A stretch of 64,000 bases of DNA from an uncultured Desulfobacteraceae bacterium (GTDB taxonomy: Bacteria; Desulfobacterota; Desulfobacteria; Desulfobacterales; Desulfatirhabdiaceae). Position numbers and translations under genes: made by a program. Below the pieces are notes generated by a model, which saw only the letters and a program-made list of their open reading frames with translations, did not search any database and was not told the DNA's origin. How positions within the stretch are numbered: the first letter of the stretch is position 1; every line of letters starts with the position of its first letter. The stretch spans positions 58,238 through 122,237 of the forward strand of contig CAJBLH010000196.1 of the NCBI GenBank assembly GCA_903953895.1, written 5' to 3'. Positions 28,034 to 37,265 of this stretch are shown one piece after another.

Positions 28034-28546
28034 TTATTCCGCCAGTTCAACATCGTCACACCGCAGGAGCCCGATCATCGCCAGCCCCATCGCATCAGAA
28101 GCATGATCCGGCTTGATGGGAGCAGTTAAAAACAGGCGGCTTCGAACCGATTTTTCCAGTTGACTTTTGCTGGCATTGCCATTTCCGGTCAGCACCTGCT
28201 TGGCTTCGCGCACCGGGATTTCCAGTATGGGAATATTGTGAACAGCCCCGGCTAAAAGAACTATCCCTGAAACTTTCCCAAGAATAATGCCGGAACGGGG
28301 AAACTTTTCAAGGGAAAACACATCCTCGACAACCATCATATTCGGCTTTTCAGTGGATAGGATTTGAAGCAGTTGTGAGTATATCTGACTTAAGCGGTGG
28401 GGCAGGGCAACACGGGCTGAGGTGTGAATACTGCCGTATGAATAATTTCGGATGGTCAATCCTTTTCCGGAAACAATTCCAATTCCAGTTGAGGCCAAAC
28501 CAGGGTCTATGCCTATCACCTTAAACATGGGTAATAAAACCATCAT
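28034..28546 (-). CDS. ruvC: Crossover junction endodeoxyribonuclease RuvC
   Basis: It resolves Holliday junctions. The acidic active site is visible: the first Asp in KVIGIDPGLAS, a Glu in MVVEDVF, and the C-terminal pair in KPDHASDAMGLA. At 170 residues it is normal. The ATG at 28528 (MFKVIGID) would match most homologues, because the first six residues of the longer form look extraneous. It follows cpoB after 11 bases, continuing the tol transcription unit. Confidence 0.97.
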   Translation of the reverse strand: MMVLLPMFKVIGIDPGLASTGIGIVSGKGLTIRNYSYGSIHTSARVALPHRLSQIYSQLLQILSTEKPNMMVVEDVFSLEKFPRSGIILGKVSGIVLLAGAVHNIPILEIPVREAKQVLTGNGNASKSQLEKSVRSRLFLTAPIKPDHASDAMGLAMIGLLRCDDVELAE

Positions 28547-28557
28547 TCCCGTACGGG

Positions 28558-29436
28558 TTAAGAACCTTCAAGTTTTTGTTTGGCAATTTTAGCTTCGTTG
28601 CTGGAAGGATATTTGTTGATCAGTTCTTTCAGGATCAACCGAGCATTGGACTTGTCTCCAAGATTGAAAAATGAAAAGCCCTGTTTCAAAAGTGAGGCCT
28701 GAACTTTGTTTCCTTTCGGATAATTTTCAATGACCTTCTGGTATTCCAGAATGGCTTTTTCATACCACTTCTGCCGGTAATAGATTTCACCGACCCAGAA
28801 CTGAGCGCTGTCGGCAATAGCGGATTTTGGATATCGTTTGATAAATTCCTGAAAGCCGCTTCGTGCGACATCCAGCTCCCCGTTGTCGAAATCCTGTTTG
28901 GCTTTGGCGTAAAGCTCGTTTTCAGCCATTTCTTTTGCAGGGGGCGTTTCAACTTTATCTTTGGCAGGGGGTTTTTCCGGAACCGCCTTGGCAGACGTCG
29001 CTTTCTTGGCGGCGCCATCGAGGGCCAGGTATTCTTCGATACGAAGTAACCTCTCTTTTATTGCAAGAGACGATTGTTCGAGATTGGCGATTTTGGCTTC
29101 GACGCTGTCTCCGGTATCACCGGAGAGCATATTTTTTTGGCGATACTCTTTTTCTTCAATTTTTCCTTGCAGCAGTTGAATTTGTTCCTGCAGCCTGTCT
29201 ACGGTGGCATAAAGTTCAGCATACTGACTTCGTAGCTGTTGTTCTTTTTCTATCTGGCTTTTTCGAAAATCTTCCATTCGAAGCTGAAACTGATCTCTGG
29301 ATTTATCAACATCAGATCCACGACGCTCGAGATTTGAAATGCGACTGTCTGCTTTCGTAACCTCCTGATGAGAAGCACACCCGGCTCCCAAAAGAATTAA
29401 CGTATAAATGATATTGCGAAATAAGCAGGATTTCAT
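28558..29436 (-). CDS. cpoB: Tol-Pal system coordinator CpoB/YbgF, lipoprotein form
   Basis: A signal peptide ending in LGAGC suggests a lipoprotein. A long coiled coil (about 25-125) and a linker rich in Pro/Lys/Ala lead to C-terminal TPR repeats, starting ELYAKAKQDFDNGELDVARS and including YPKSAIADSAQFWVGEIYY. CpoB links peptidoglycan synthesis with outer-membrane constriction during division. It lies between pal and ruvC; a hairpin upstream may lower its expression relative to pal. Confidence 0.92.
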   Translation of the reverse strand: MKSCLFRNIIYTLILLGAGCASHQEVTKADSRISNLERRGSDVDKSRDQFQLRMEDFRKSQIEKEQQLRSQYAELYATVDRLQEQIQLLQGKIEEKEYRQKNMLSGDTGDSVEAKIANLEQSSLAIKERLLRIEEYLALDGAAKKATSAKAVPEKPPAKDKVETPPAKEMAENELYAKAKQDFDNGELDVARSGFQEFIKRYPKSAIADSAQFWVGEIYYRQKWYEKAILEYQKVIENYPKGNKVQASLLKQGFSFFNLGDKSNARLILKELINKYPSSNEAKIAKQKLEGS

Positions 29437-29512
29437 GATACAATTTCACCCATGAGTAAGATTATTGAATCGAACAGGAAATGCAGTCATTCCGTTTTTC
29501 CCGTCTCCATAA

Positions 29513-29553
29513 GAAAATGGCAGGCAACACAGTCTGAAGTGATCGCCTGCCAT
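29513..29553 (-). terminator. Hairpin terminator/attenuator between pal and cpoB
   Basis: ATGGCAGGC (29517-29525) and GCCTGCCAT (29545-29553) form a perfect 9-base-pair stem with a 19-base loop. On the minus strand the stem is followed by TTTTC, a short T-tract. It lies in the 162-base gap between pal and cpoB and may partly terminate or stabilise the pal transcript. Confidence 0.55.
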
Positions 29554-29598
29554 CAAACTCATGACTTACTGTAAAATCAAAATTCTCTGTGCTCCGAA

Positions 29599-30126
29599 TT
29601 ATTTAAGAACAAAGTGAGCTCTTCGATTTTTTGCCCATGCCTGCTCGTTGTGGCCAGGATCAAGGGGTTTTTCTTTTCCATAGCTGATCGTGGTCATTTT
29701 GGCAGCAGGGATGCCCGAATTGACCAAGAAGGCTTTTGCAGCTTCTGCACGTCTTTCTCCGAGTGCAATGTTGTACGCGACGGTACCGCGCTCATCGCAA
29801 TGACCTTCGATGGTGGTGGCAGCATCCGTATTTTGCTTCAACCAGCCTGCCTTGTCTTTCAGAATGGCCTGAGCGGTGGAATCCAGAACAGAGCTGTCAA
29901 ATGCAAAATTGACATCCTGTTTCTGAAATTTTTCCCGAGCCGCCAATGCGGCGCTTTTGGCTGAATCGTCAGTCACTGCCGGAGCTTCCGGAGCCTTTTT
30001 TGCGCTGTCATCGGTTTTTGATACGGCGGCTTCGGGTTTTACTACTTTCTTGGCACATGATGCAGTTAACATCAAACCTGGTACAACAAACAACATTGCT
30101 AAAATTACCCAATACTTTCTCTTCAT
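29599..30126 (-). CDS. pal: Peptidoglycan-associated lipoprotein Pal
   Basis: A 175-residue lipoprotein. The lipobox LTASC is near residue 24, followed by a flexible Ala/Lys/Pro-rich linker and an OmpA_C domain with the peptidoglycan-binding motif [21 protein letters not shown]. Pal ties the outer membrane to peptidoglycan and binds TolB. It follows tolB after 26 bases, with a strong ribosome-binding site (AAGGAGGAAG). Confidence 0.97.
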   Translation of the reverse strand: MKRKYWVILAMLFVVPGLMLTASCAKKVVKPEAAVSKTDDSAKKAPEAPAVTDDSAKSAALAAREKFQKQDVNFAFDSSVLDSTAQAILKDKAGWLKQNTDAATTIEGHCDERGTVAYNIALGERRAEAAKAFLVNSGIPAAKMTTISYGKEKPLDPGHNEQAWAKNRRAHFVLK

Positions 30127-30152
30127 CTTACTTCCTCCTTTTTAATTAAAAA

Positions 30153-31517
30153 TTAATTTTTCACACCCGGTGACCATTTGGGTTCTGATTGCTGACCGGG
30201 CATACTCATCAGCCTGCGTTGATCTGCCCCGTAAGCTGTCATAACATAAATTCTCGATGCTCCATCTCGGGTAGAGCTAAATGCGATCATACTGCCATCC
30301 GGCGACCATGACGGCGATTCGTTATCTCCCTGTGCATAGGTGAGCTGCACATACCCTTTACCGTCGGCGCCAATCAGACAGACATTAAAACCGCTTCCTT
30401 TTTCCAAAGCCGTGTAAATGATTTTATCTCCTTTAGGAGACCACTCCGGCTGCGTGTTGTTATTTCCATGAAAAGTAAGACGCTCTGCATGTCCGGAATT
30501 CATATTCTGCACATAAATCTGCGGTGTTCCGCCTCTTCTGGATACAAAAGCCATTTTATTGCCGTCCGGTGACCAGCTCGGAGATACATCGATTCCCGGA
30601 CTATCAGTCAATCTATTAATAACTTTTCCGGTTCCGGTCAATAGATAAATTTCAGGATCGCCAGAAAAAGACATCGATGCGGCCAGCTCAAACCTGCCAG
30701 GAACCCATGCCGGCGATATGGCCATACCTTTTTTATCCGCAACCGATATTCGATTATCAGAAATATTCTGAATAAACAAGTCCGGTTTTCCTTTGGCATA
30801 TGAAGTATAGGCGACCCACTTGCCGTCAGACGACATGGCTGGTGAAAGGTTGATATTGTTGTTATGGGTAATCTGTGTGGGGCCGTATCCGTCGAAGTCA
30901 CAGACAAACACTTCTTTGCCGGCGGAAATTGTGGATATAAAAACGATTTGACTGTCAAACAGGCCGGTAATCCCGGTCAGCAGTCCCATAATTTCATTAC
31001 AGAACCGGCGAATCATCATGCGAATATCTTTTACATTACCGGTGTATTTTCTACCGATCAACTGCCGTTCGTTGTACGTGTCAAAAAGCCGCAGATCCAT
31101 TTCAATCTGGGAATTGTTAATGGAAACAGCACCGGTTACCAAAAGCTCGGCCCCGACCGTGGTCCAGGCTTTAAACAAGGGCATGGCGGCATCCGCTTTC
31201 TGCGCATCCGCTAAAAATGCCCCGCGGTCCAGGATTTTGAAATAGCCGGTAAATGCCAGCATGTCGGACAGCATAACAGATCCGGTTTGTGCGGCTTCAG
31301 ACTCAGCGATATTCCCAGTAACAGGCTTAAAATATGGGATGGCTATAGGAACTTTCTTCAATAAGGGGTTGTTGATATCGATATAGTCGTATTTGCCGGC
31401 GCTCAAAGCCATTTCGGTCCACAGAAGAAGTCCGATCAGGATCATTTTCCAGACCCGGCGGGCAGTTAAAAAAAACCATTTCATTTTGCATCCGGCATTT
31501 CCGGAAGTCAGAATCAT
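30153..31517 (-). CDS. tolB: Tol-Pal periplasmic propeller protein TolB
   Basis: It has a signal peptide, an N-terminal TolB domain (DYIDINNPLLKKVPIAIP), and a C-terminal beta-propeller of WD40-like PD40 repeats (SPSWSPDGNKMAFVSRRGG, QPEWSPKGDKIIYT and others). TolB shuttles between Pal and TolA. The start at 31517 has CGGAG six bases upstream, and the tolA stop codon lies at 31519-31521, two bases away. An in-frame ATG at 31484 would give a shorter signal sequence. Confidence 0.97.
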   Translation of the reverse strand: MILTSGNAGCKMKWFFLTARRVWKMILIGLLLWTEMALSAGKYDYIDINNPLLKKVPIAIPYFKPVTGNIAESEAAQTGSVMLSDMLAFTGYFKILDRGAFLADAQKADAAMPLFKAWTTVGAELLVTGAVSINNSQIEMDLRLFDTYNERQLIGRKYTGNVKDIRMMIRRFCNEIMGLLTGITGLFDSQIVFISTISAGKEVFVCDFDGYGPTQITHNNNINLSPAMSSDGKWVAYTSYAKGKPDLFIQNISDNRISVADKKGMAISPAWVPGRFELAASMSFSGDPEIYLLTGTGKVINRLTDSPGIDVSPSWSPDGNKMAFVSRRGGTPQIYVQNMNSGHAERLTFHGNNNTQPEWSPKGDKIIYTALEKGSGFNVCLIGADGKGYVQLTYAQGDNESPSWSPDGSMIAFSSTRDGASRIYVMTAYGADQRRLMSMPGQQSEPKWSPGVKN

Positions 31518-31518
31518 G

Positions 31519-32634
31519 TTAACTCCGTTTCAGTCCTTTAGGGGTAAAAATCAACCCCAATTCATAATATTGCTGAGTATATTCACGGGGCAGGGGAGGC
31601 AGCGGATTCGATTTTTTAACGGCTTTATACACCGAGTCGTCAAAATAACTGTTACCGGATTTTTTTTCAAACCAAATATCCGTTATTTCGCCGTTTTTCA
31701 TAATTTTGATCACAATCACGGAGACAAGATCGGTTCGCCCGCCCACAAGCTGTTCGTTAAACACCCAGTTGTTTTCGATATGGTTCGGAATCAGCGATCG
31801 ATAAAAGTCAATGGGTTGTATGCCAAAGCCGCCGGTTCCACCGGTCCCACCCGTACCGCCGCCACTGCCGCCGAGACCACTGCTGCCGCGTCCGCCCGAA
31901 GATTTCCCGGGCGTCGGCTCCTTTGAACCGCTTCCACCAGAACTCGCCTCTTCTTTTTCCACTTTATTCTTGATACGATCCAGTGCAGATGATAGCTGGT
32001 CAGTGGCGCTGGGTTTTGTTTCATCCACCTGCTTTTCGATACGGTTCAGCGCACTTTTAATGGCCTGCGTGGATTTGAACGTTTCTTTTTTCAAAGACGT
32101 TTTTATTTTTGGCTTTTCATCCGAAAGCGAAATGACATCCGCGGATTTTTCCGGCTCCGGCTTCGGCGCTTGCGGCTTCGGAGGCTCCGGTTTCGGTAGT
32201 TGAGGTTTTGGAGGCTCCGGCTTCGGCTCCGGAACCGATGCTTTTTCAGGCTTGGGTGCAGGTGGCGCCGGCTTGGCATCCTGAACCTCAGGTTTTACGG
32301 CCTTGGGTGCCGGTGGCTCCGATTTGGATTCGTGTACTTCATGTCTCTCTGCTTTTGCCTCCGGATCACCGGGCCTGTCGGCTTTAGGGCCTGGCTTTTC
32401 AGGTCCGGGATGTCCGGGCTTTCCGAAAGTCCCCGTGGGTGACATTGTAACCATATTCACCATGATCACAGATGGCACAAAATCTCTTTTTGGCGTGAAG
32501 TCAGGCAAATAAGTCAAAATGACAAAAACAAGCACATGCAGTACAAAGGAAACGGCTGCGTACAGACCGATCGCGTCGGTGCTGGTACCAGAAGAAAGCA
32601 ACAAACTGGCATGGGATGATCCACGGGCACGCAT
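31519..32634 (-). CDS. tolA: TolA/TonB-like energy-transducing envelope protein
   Basis: One N-terminal transmembrane helix (AAVSFVLHVLVFVILTYLP) is followed by a very long Pro/Lys/Glu/Ala-rich periplasmic arm (about 65-170, with PKPEPPK-type repeats), a coiled segment, a Gly/Ser-rich stretch, and a C-terminal TonB/TolA domain (IKNGEITDIWFEKKSGNSYFDDSVYKA). It carries proton-motive-force energy from TolQR to TolB-Pal. The proline-rich arm is TonB-like, but the operon position defines it as the TolA component. It lies three bases after tolR. Confidence 0.9.
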   Translation of the reverse strand: MRARGSSHASLLLSSGTSTDAIGLYAAVSFVLHVLVFVILTYLPDFTPKRDFVPSVIMVNMVTMSPTGTFGKPGHPGPEKPGPKADRPGDPEAKAERHEVHESKSEPPAPKAVKPEVQDAKPAPPAPKPEKASVPEPKPEPPKPQLPKPEPPKPQAPKPEPEKSADVISLSDEKPKIKTSLKKETFKSTQAIKSALNRIEKQVDETKPSATDQLSSALDRIKNKVEKEEASSGGSGSKEPTPGKSSGGRGSSGLGGSGGGTGGTGGTGGFGIQPIDFYRSLIPNHIENNWVFNEQLVGGRTDLVSVIVIKIMKNGEITDIWFEKKSGNSYFDDSVYKAVKKSNPLPPLPREYTQQYYELGLIFTPKGLKRS

Positions 32635-32637
32635 TCG

Positions 32638-33063
32638 CTACTTCTTTTTTTCAGGTTTATTATCCAGCGGTACGGTTACCATTCCGAGCTTATCGATGCC
32701 GGCAGCCTTGATCTCTGCCATCACACGAACAACCGTACCATAGGGAATGTTCTTGTCCGCCCGAAGATACGCTTCTTTATCTGGTTTTCCCTCCAGTATC
32801 TTGGCCAGTTTACCGCCGAGAACATCCAGTGAAACCTGGAATTCGTTGATATATATCTGGCCTTTGGGATCGATGGAAATAACGAGATGCTCCTTTTCAG
32901 CCGAAAGCGGTTCCGATGTGGTTTCCGGAAGCGCGACATCCACCCCCTGCATCATCATGGGCGCAGTGACCATAAAAATGATCAGGAGAACCAGCATTAC
33001 ATCGACCAGAGGCGTCACGTTGATTTCCGACATCAGCCGGTCATTGTTTCCACCCATGCTCAT
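32638..33063 (-). CDS. tolR: TolR/ExbD-family proton-channel subunit
   Basis: A 141-residue protein. The single transmembrane helix has the conserved proton-path aspartate in NVTPLVDVMLVLLIIFMV, and a periplasmic ExbD/TolR domain follows. With TolQ it forms the motor that energises TolA. It overlaps tolQ by four bases (ATGA) and precedes tolA by three. Confidence 0.96.
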   Translation of the reverse strand: MSMGGNNDRLMSEINVTPLVDVMLVLLIIFMVTAPMMMQGVDVALPETTSEPLSAEKEHLVISIDPKGQIYINEFQVSLDVLGGKLAKILEGKPDKEAYLRADKNIPYGTVVRVMAEIKAAGIDKLGMVTVPLDNKPEKKK

Positions 33064-33791
33064 AGTTTGTTTCCTTTGGCTGAGAGGATATCCCGCTCGA
33101 TGATATTTAAAAAGTCCGCGGAAAAACTTTGCAGCTCTGTTTCAATGATCTTGATTTTCTGCATGAAATAGTTAAATGCAATGACAGATGGAATGGCGGC
33201 AGCCAGTCCGGCAGCCGTTGCAATCAATGCTTCGGAAATCCCCGGGGCTACTACGGCAAGTGTTGCCGACCCTCTCAGTCCAATTCCGTGAAACGAATTC
33301 ATGATGCCCCAGACAGTTCCAAAAAGCCCGATGAAAGGGGCGGTATTCCCCGCTGTCGCCAGAAAAGGCACCATCTGGGTGATTCTTGTAATTTCGGTAT
33401 TGGTCGCCCTCCGCAGGGCTCGGTTCACATTATCAATTCCGGCGAAGTGAGCGCCCATGGTCAGCGTTTCCTGGCCCGGAGTTTGTGGTTTGGCAGACTG
33501 CCCGGATTGGCTGACTTTTTTGAGCTCGACATATCCGATGCGGAACACATGGGCGATAGGGCTGGTCTGAAGCTGCTTGGCCTTGATAAAAGCTTCGGAA
33601 AGATCCCGGCTTTTCCAGAAGTAATCGGTAAAAAGCGCCGACTCTTTGAACGCTTTTCTGATATAGCGGTACTTGATGAAGATGATTGCCCAGGACATCA
33701 CCGAGAAGAAAAGCAGCAACAGCAGTACAAAATTCACCATCAAGCCTGAACTGCTGATCATCTGGATCAAATTTATTTCTTGTGAAAGCAT
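33060..33791 (-). CDS. tolQ: TolQ/ExbB/MotA-family proton-channel subunit
   Basis: Three transmembrane helices are visible, with the family core FLATAGNTAPFIGLFGTVWG and MNSFHGIG. This is the scaffold of the Tol motor. The start was set at the ATG at 33791 (MLSQEINLIQM), preceded by CGGAG; the longer frame uses a TTG and adds 14 non-conserved residues. It is the first gene of the tolQRAB-pal-cpoB-ruvCAB run. Confidence 0.95.
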   Translation of the reverse strand: MLSQEINLIQMISSSGLMVNFVLLLLLFFSVMSWAIIFIKYRYIRKAFKESALFTDYFWKSRDLSEAFIKAKQLQTSPIAHVFRIGYVELKKVSQSGQSAKPQTPGQETLTMGAHFAGIDNVNRALRRATNTEITRITQMVPFLATAGNTAPFIGLFGTVWGIMNSFHGIGLRGSATLAVVAPGISEALIATAAGLAAAIPSVIAFNYFMQKIKIIETELQSFSADFLNIIERDILSAKGNKL

Positions 33792-33886
33792 TGAACGACT
33801 GCTCCGATTGTTGGGATATGAAAATAGAAACAACCCGACATTATTAGGATATGTATCTACAAATGATATATAGATTGCAATCTGTT

Positions 33887-33916
33887 TTTATATTACTTAT
33901 AGAGCAATCATGTCAA
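33887..33916 (-). promoter_or_regulatory. Probable promoter of the tol operon
   Basis: On the minus strand TTGACA (complement of 33911-33916) is followed after 18 bases by TATAAA (complement of 33887-33892). It lies about 95 bases before the tolQ start in AT-rich sequence. Confidence 0.6.
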
Positions 33917-34028
33917 GTATTTTCAAAAATGATAAATGGAATCGTTGAATTCATCGGATACACGTTAAACGGTTATGCACTGCGTTTTTCTTTGATGCAT
34001 TCTCCCTGTGAAAACAGCTTTTTTTTGC

Positions 34029-34056
34029 TTGACATGAATATCTGAAACTTCATAAT
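34029..34056 (+). promoter_or_regulatory. Probable promoter of the lipoprotein gene
   Basis: TTGACA at 34029-34034 and CATAAT at 34051-34056 with a 16-base spacer. The lipoprotein ATG follows 79 bases downstream. Confidence 0.55.
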
Positions 34057-34134
34057 GCTTGAAACCAATTGGACAGATCACCCACTACAGTTGCTCACCT
34101 TTCACTCATGATTTTAATGACGGGAGCAAATTTC

Positions 34135-34650
34135 ATGCGTTGCCAAAATTACCGACACACCTTCACCGTTAGTTGCATCGTGATCGCAGCAAGCATTTTT
34201 TCAGCCTGCAGTCCAAGGATGTATACCTATAACGGAGCCGTTGAAATTCGGAAGGATTTGATGATTCAGCTTGATCAAGGGCGACAGCAGGGCGTGTGGA
34301 AAACCAATGAACTCTCGATAACTTATAAATATCAGATGACGCCTGCGTCCTTGAAACTTGAAGGAAATACAGAACTCGTAGGCGGATTTGCCATTGGATT
34401 CAGTTGGATTAGACGACTTACCGTTTATCTGTTGTTTTTGGACAAACAGGGAATCGTTATTGAAAGCCCCCTTGTATATTATGCAGGAGATATCCGTGCT
34501 GTCGATATGATCCCCATGGATTTTGAAAAAAACATCCTCGTTCCTGAAGGCGCCTGCGCAATTTCATTTGCCTATGACGGCGAACTGACAGGAACAGGAA
34601 CTGAGGACATAACACCCTATAGCATCTGGCACACACCGCCGAGACCGTGA
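34135..34650 (+). CDS. Hypothetical outer-membrane or inner-membrane lipoprotein
   Basis: A 171-residue protein with a basic n-region, hydrophobic core and lipobox FSAC, so a lipid-anchored protein is predicted. The mature part is mostly beta-type with no motif I recognise. The start at 34135 has GGGAG with an 8-base spacer; the longer frame begins at a TTG. It is monocistronic, divergent from tolQ and convergent with the KptA-like gene. Function unknown. Confidence 0.75.
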   Translation: MRCQNYRHTFTVSCIVIAASIFSACSPRMYTYNGAVEIRKDLMIQLDQGRQQGVWKTNELSITYKYQMTPASLKLEGNTELVGGFAIGFSWIRRLTVYLLFLDKQGIVIESPLVYYAGDIRAVDMIPMDFEKNILVPEGACAISFAYDGELTGTGTEDITPYSIWHTPPRP

Positions 34651-34749
34651 GTGCAAAAACAGAAAAAAATGACGTCGTGTTTCCGCTTGACGGTATGCAC
34701 CGGACTCGGGCTTTTGGGATGCATGCGATTTCTGATGTAACAGAAGTTA

Positions 34750-35484
34750 TCAGGGGTATTCTGTGTTCTTGATCAATCGCTTTCTGTTTTTTTTCCAGAG
34801 AATCTCTTTTTTTCGTCCCTTGACTTTCGAGAAAAGCGGCTTCTCTTTTTGAAGTTCAAGGATAAATGTTCCCGGTTTTTTCGGCTGCTGCGCGACAGGA
34901 TCAGGCCCCTGAACTTTGGGTTCGCATCCCAGAGTCAGAGCCGGTCCGGTAAAAGACCTCGGTGGGATATGCTCCGCAGTGAAAAGTGCACCACCGACAT
35001 GGTAAAAAAGAATGCCCTGTTCCTTACATTTATCACAATAAACCGACAGCAATACAGCTTTTACGTCATTTCGCCTGCCGATTCGAAGCGCCATTTCTCT
35101 GTCTGAACTCAATACAACCCGTGAATATGCAGATGGCGATATTCCTTTCTCAAGAACATGAGCATGGGCTTTTTGCCTGACACATACGTAAAGCATTTTG
35201 GGAAGATCGGTAGAAACCGTATGTTTGGGCAGATGATTTCGATCAGCCGATCGAATCCGGTTTCCTGAAAGCTCAACCAGCGGCTCAGGCTCCCGGAGCA
35301 GAAGTTCATGAAAATGGGCTGCCCGTATGTGTTTCCACTCTTTTTCTTCATTGATTGCTTTCAGGAGAATCTGAATGGGAACAAATCCATTTTCATCCAG
35401 GACCAGCCCGAATTCGAACGGCCGTCTGCCCAGGATATAAGATAATAATTTTGAAAATTGGCGTAATGTGTTATGTGTTTTCAT
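34750..35484 (-). CDS. KptA/Tpt1-fold RNA 2'-phosphotransferase-like protein, atypical
   Basis: The N-terminus matches the Tpt1/KptA family over SKLLSYILGRRPFEFGLVLD and NGFVPIQILLKAI, and the second half resembles its ADP-ribosyltransferase-like lobe (MLYVCVRQKAHAHVLEKGIS, YSRVVLS). Canonical enzymes remove a 2'-phosphate from RNA using NAD+. The catalytic Arg-His pair of the LRHxP motif is G19-R20 here, and the usual HGT is VCV (100-102), so classical activity is doubtful. A lysine/arginine-rich tail of about 30 residues (GRKKEILWKKNRKR) may bind nucleic acid. No RNA ligase lies nearby. Confidence 0.72.
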   Translation of the reverse strand: MKTHNTLRQFSKLLSYILGRRPFEFGLVLDENGFVPIQILLKAINEEKEWKHIRAAHFHELLLREPEPLVELSGNRIRSADRNHLPKHTVSTDLPKMLYVCVRQKAHAHVLEKGISPSAYSRVVLSSDREMALRIGRRNDVKAVLLSVYCDKCKEQGILFYHVGGALFTAEHIPPRSFTGPALTLGCEPKVQGPDPVAQQPKKPGTFILELQKEKPLFSKVKGRKKEILWKKNRKRLIKNTEYP

Positions 35485-35572
35485 ATATCTGAGTACGATT
35501 GATGAAAAAATTGTCTACTGTCGCCATAGAATGCAACGCCCGTTATATGCGATCGGCTGCAAGCGTTTAGAG

Positions 35573-35604
35573 CCCTCACCCCGGCCCTCTCCGCAAGGAG
35601 AAGG
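35573..35604. repeat. GC-rich CCCTCACCCC-type interspersed repeat
   Basis: CCCTCACCCCGGCCCTCTCC is followed by GCAAGGAGAAGGA, forming a CTCC/GGAG hairpin. The same type of sequence occurs at 21020-21053 (complement) and in short form at 58104-58126. It lies in the divergent gap before pepA. Confidence 0.6.
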
Positions 35605-35770
35605 ATTTTAAGGAAAAGGCGGATATGACCGTTCACCGTATTTTTTTTGTCGGATGACTTGAAACCGGTCAGAAACACTATTTTTAGTGAGTTTAGCTTT
35701 TTTGTGGCGTTGTTACAACCTGATTGTCGAAATTCCGACCATTTTTGTTAAATTGAAAGGAGCCTGCCGG

Positions 35771-37246
35771 GTGTTAACGATTGTATCATCATCAAAAATT
35801 GAAGAAAAACAGGTCGAAATGCTTATCATTCCGGTTTGTGAAGACGCGGATATCCATCCGGCAGACGTCGTTCCGGAGTTGATACGCCAAGCCAGAAGCC
35901 TTAGAGAATTCAAAGGCGCCGATAATGACGGTGTCGTTTTTTTTTCACCTCCGGGCGTTCGGGCTGATCAGGTGATGATCGTCGGCCTGGGGAAAAAGGA
36001 TAAGATGGATGGAGAGCTGTTCAGAAATGCCTGCGGGAAGGCCGTCAAAAAATGCATTCAAAAAGAAATATGCGAAGCGACCTTTGTTGTTCCTGTTTCG
36101 GGCGCCATCGATTTTGAACCGATCAGCATGCTTGAAACCATGATGGAAGGGGCTTACCTGGGAAATTATCAGTTCGACAAATTCAAAAAACCCAAACACC
36201 CTTCGCTGCTTAACATCAGTTTCGTCGTTGACGAAGGAATTGTTCAAGCGTCAAAGTTGCTGGCGAATAAAATCAGAATCGTTTGCGACGGTACCCTGTT
36301 GGCTCGAGAATGGGTGACGACGCCTTCCAATCTGAAACGGCCGGAACAATTTTCCCGGTTACTGCTACGACTGGCAGAAAAAGAAAACCTGAAAACCGAA
36401 GTCCTCGACCATCCAGCGTTGAAGAAAAAAAAATTCGGCGCCCTTCTGGCGGTTGCCGCAGGCAGCGACGCCAGCGCCAGGCTGGTTGTTCTGGAACACA
36501 ATCCCGGCAACGCCTCCCAAACCCTTGCTCTAGTTGGAAAGGGAGTGACATTTGACTCAGGAGGCATCAATCTGAAACCCCAGGGCTCACTGGAGGATAT
36601 GAAGATGGATATGGCAGGCGCTGCTGCAGTTGCCGCCACCCTGATCACCGCAGCAAGGCTTCATCTGCCCGTCCGGCTGATCGGGGTTCTGCCACTGGTT
36701 GAAAACATGCCTTCGGGAGCAGCAACCCGGCCCGGAGATATTGTCGAAAGCTTTTCAGGAAAAACCATCGAAATCAACAATACAGACGCCGAAGGCAGAC
36801 TGATTCTGGCAGATGCGTTATCCTATGTCATTCAAACCTACCGACCGGATGCCGTCATCGACCTTGCCACCCTGACCGGCGCGTGCGTGGTGGCCCTGGG
36901 TGAAAAAATCGCCGGAATATTCTCGCCTGATGAGAGATTGCCCGAGCCCCTCATTGCCGCCGGTATGAAAACATTTGAACGGTGCTGGAAAATGCCGCTT
37001 CCGGAAGACTATAAAGAGCTTTTGAAAAGCGAGGTGGCGGACATCTGTAACATTACCGGATCAAAATGGGGAGGCGCCATTACTGCGGCTCTTTTTCTAT
37101 CCGAATTTACAACAAATACACCGTGGGTGCATATCGATATCGCAGGTCCTGCATATATTAAAAAGGAAACCGCTTATTGTGGCGTCGGGGGAACTGGATT
37201 CGGTGTCAGGTTGCTCTGCAACTGGATTGAGAGGTTGGCTTCATGA
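35771..37246 (+). CDS. pepA: Leucyl aminopeptidase, M17 family
   Basis: A two-zinc cytosolic aminopeptidase. The C-terminal catalytic domain shows VGKGVTFDSGGINLKP (metal-binding Lys and Asp), KMDMAGAAAV, and the family signature NTDAEGRLILADAL. It removes N-terminal residues from peptides. The start is GTG at 35771, chosen because AAAGGAG lies 8 bases upstream and the protein then begins VLTIVSSSKIEEKQV, as in homologues. The longest frame adds 28 unlikely residues from a GTG at 35687. It is convergent with nrdG. Confidence 0.95.
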   Translation: MLTIVSSSKIEEKQVEMLIIPVCEDADIHPADVVPELIRQARSLREFKGADNDGVVFFSPPGVRADQVMIVGLGKKDKMDGELFRNACGKAVKKCIQKEICEATFVVPVSGAIDFEPISMLETMMEGAYLGNYQFDKFKKPKHPSLLNISFVVDEGIVQASKLLANKIRIVCDGTLLAREWVTTPSNLKRPEQFSRLLLRLAEKENLKTEVLDHPALKKKKFGALLAVAAGSDASARLVVLEHNPGNASQTLALVGKGVTFDSGGINLKPQGSLEDMKMDMAGAAAVAATLITAARLHLPVRLIGVLPLVENMPSGAATRPGDIVESFSGKTIEINNTDAEGRLILADALSYVIQTYRPDAVIDLATLTGACVVALGEKIAGIFSPDERLPEPLIAAGMKTFERCWKMPLPEDYKELLKSEVADICNITGSKWGGAITAALFLSEFTTNTPWVHIDIAGPAYIKKETAYCGVGGTGFGVRLLCNWIERLAS

Positions 37247-37265
37247 ACCATTCTTGTACTTGATG

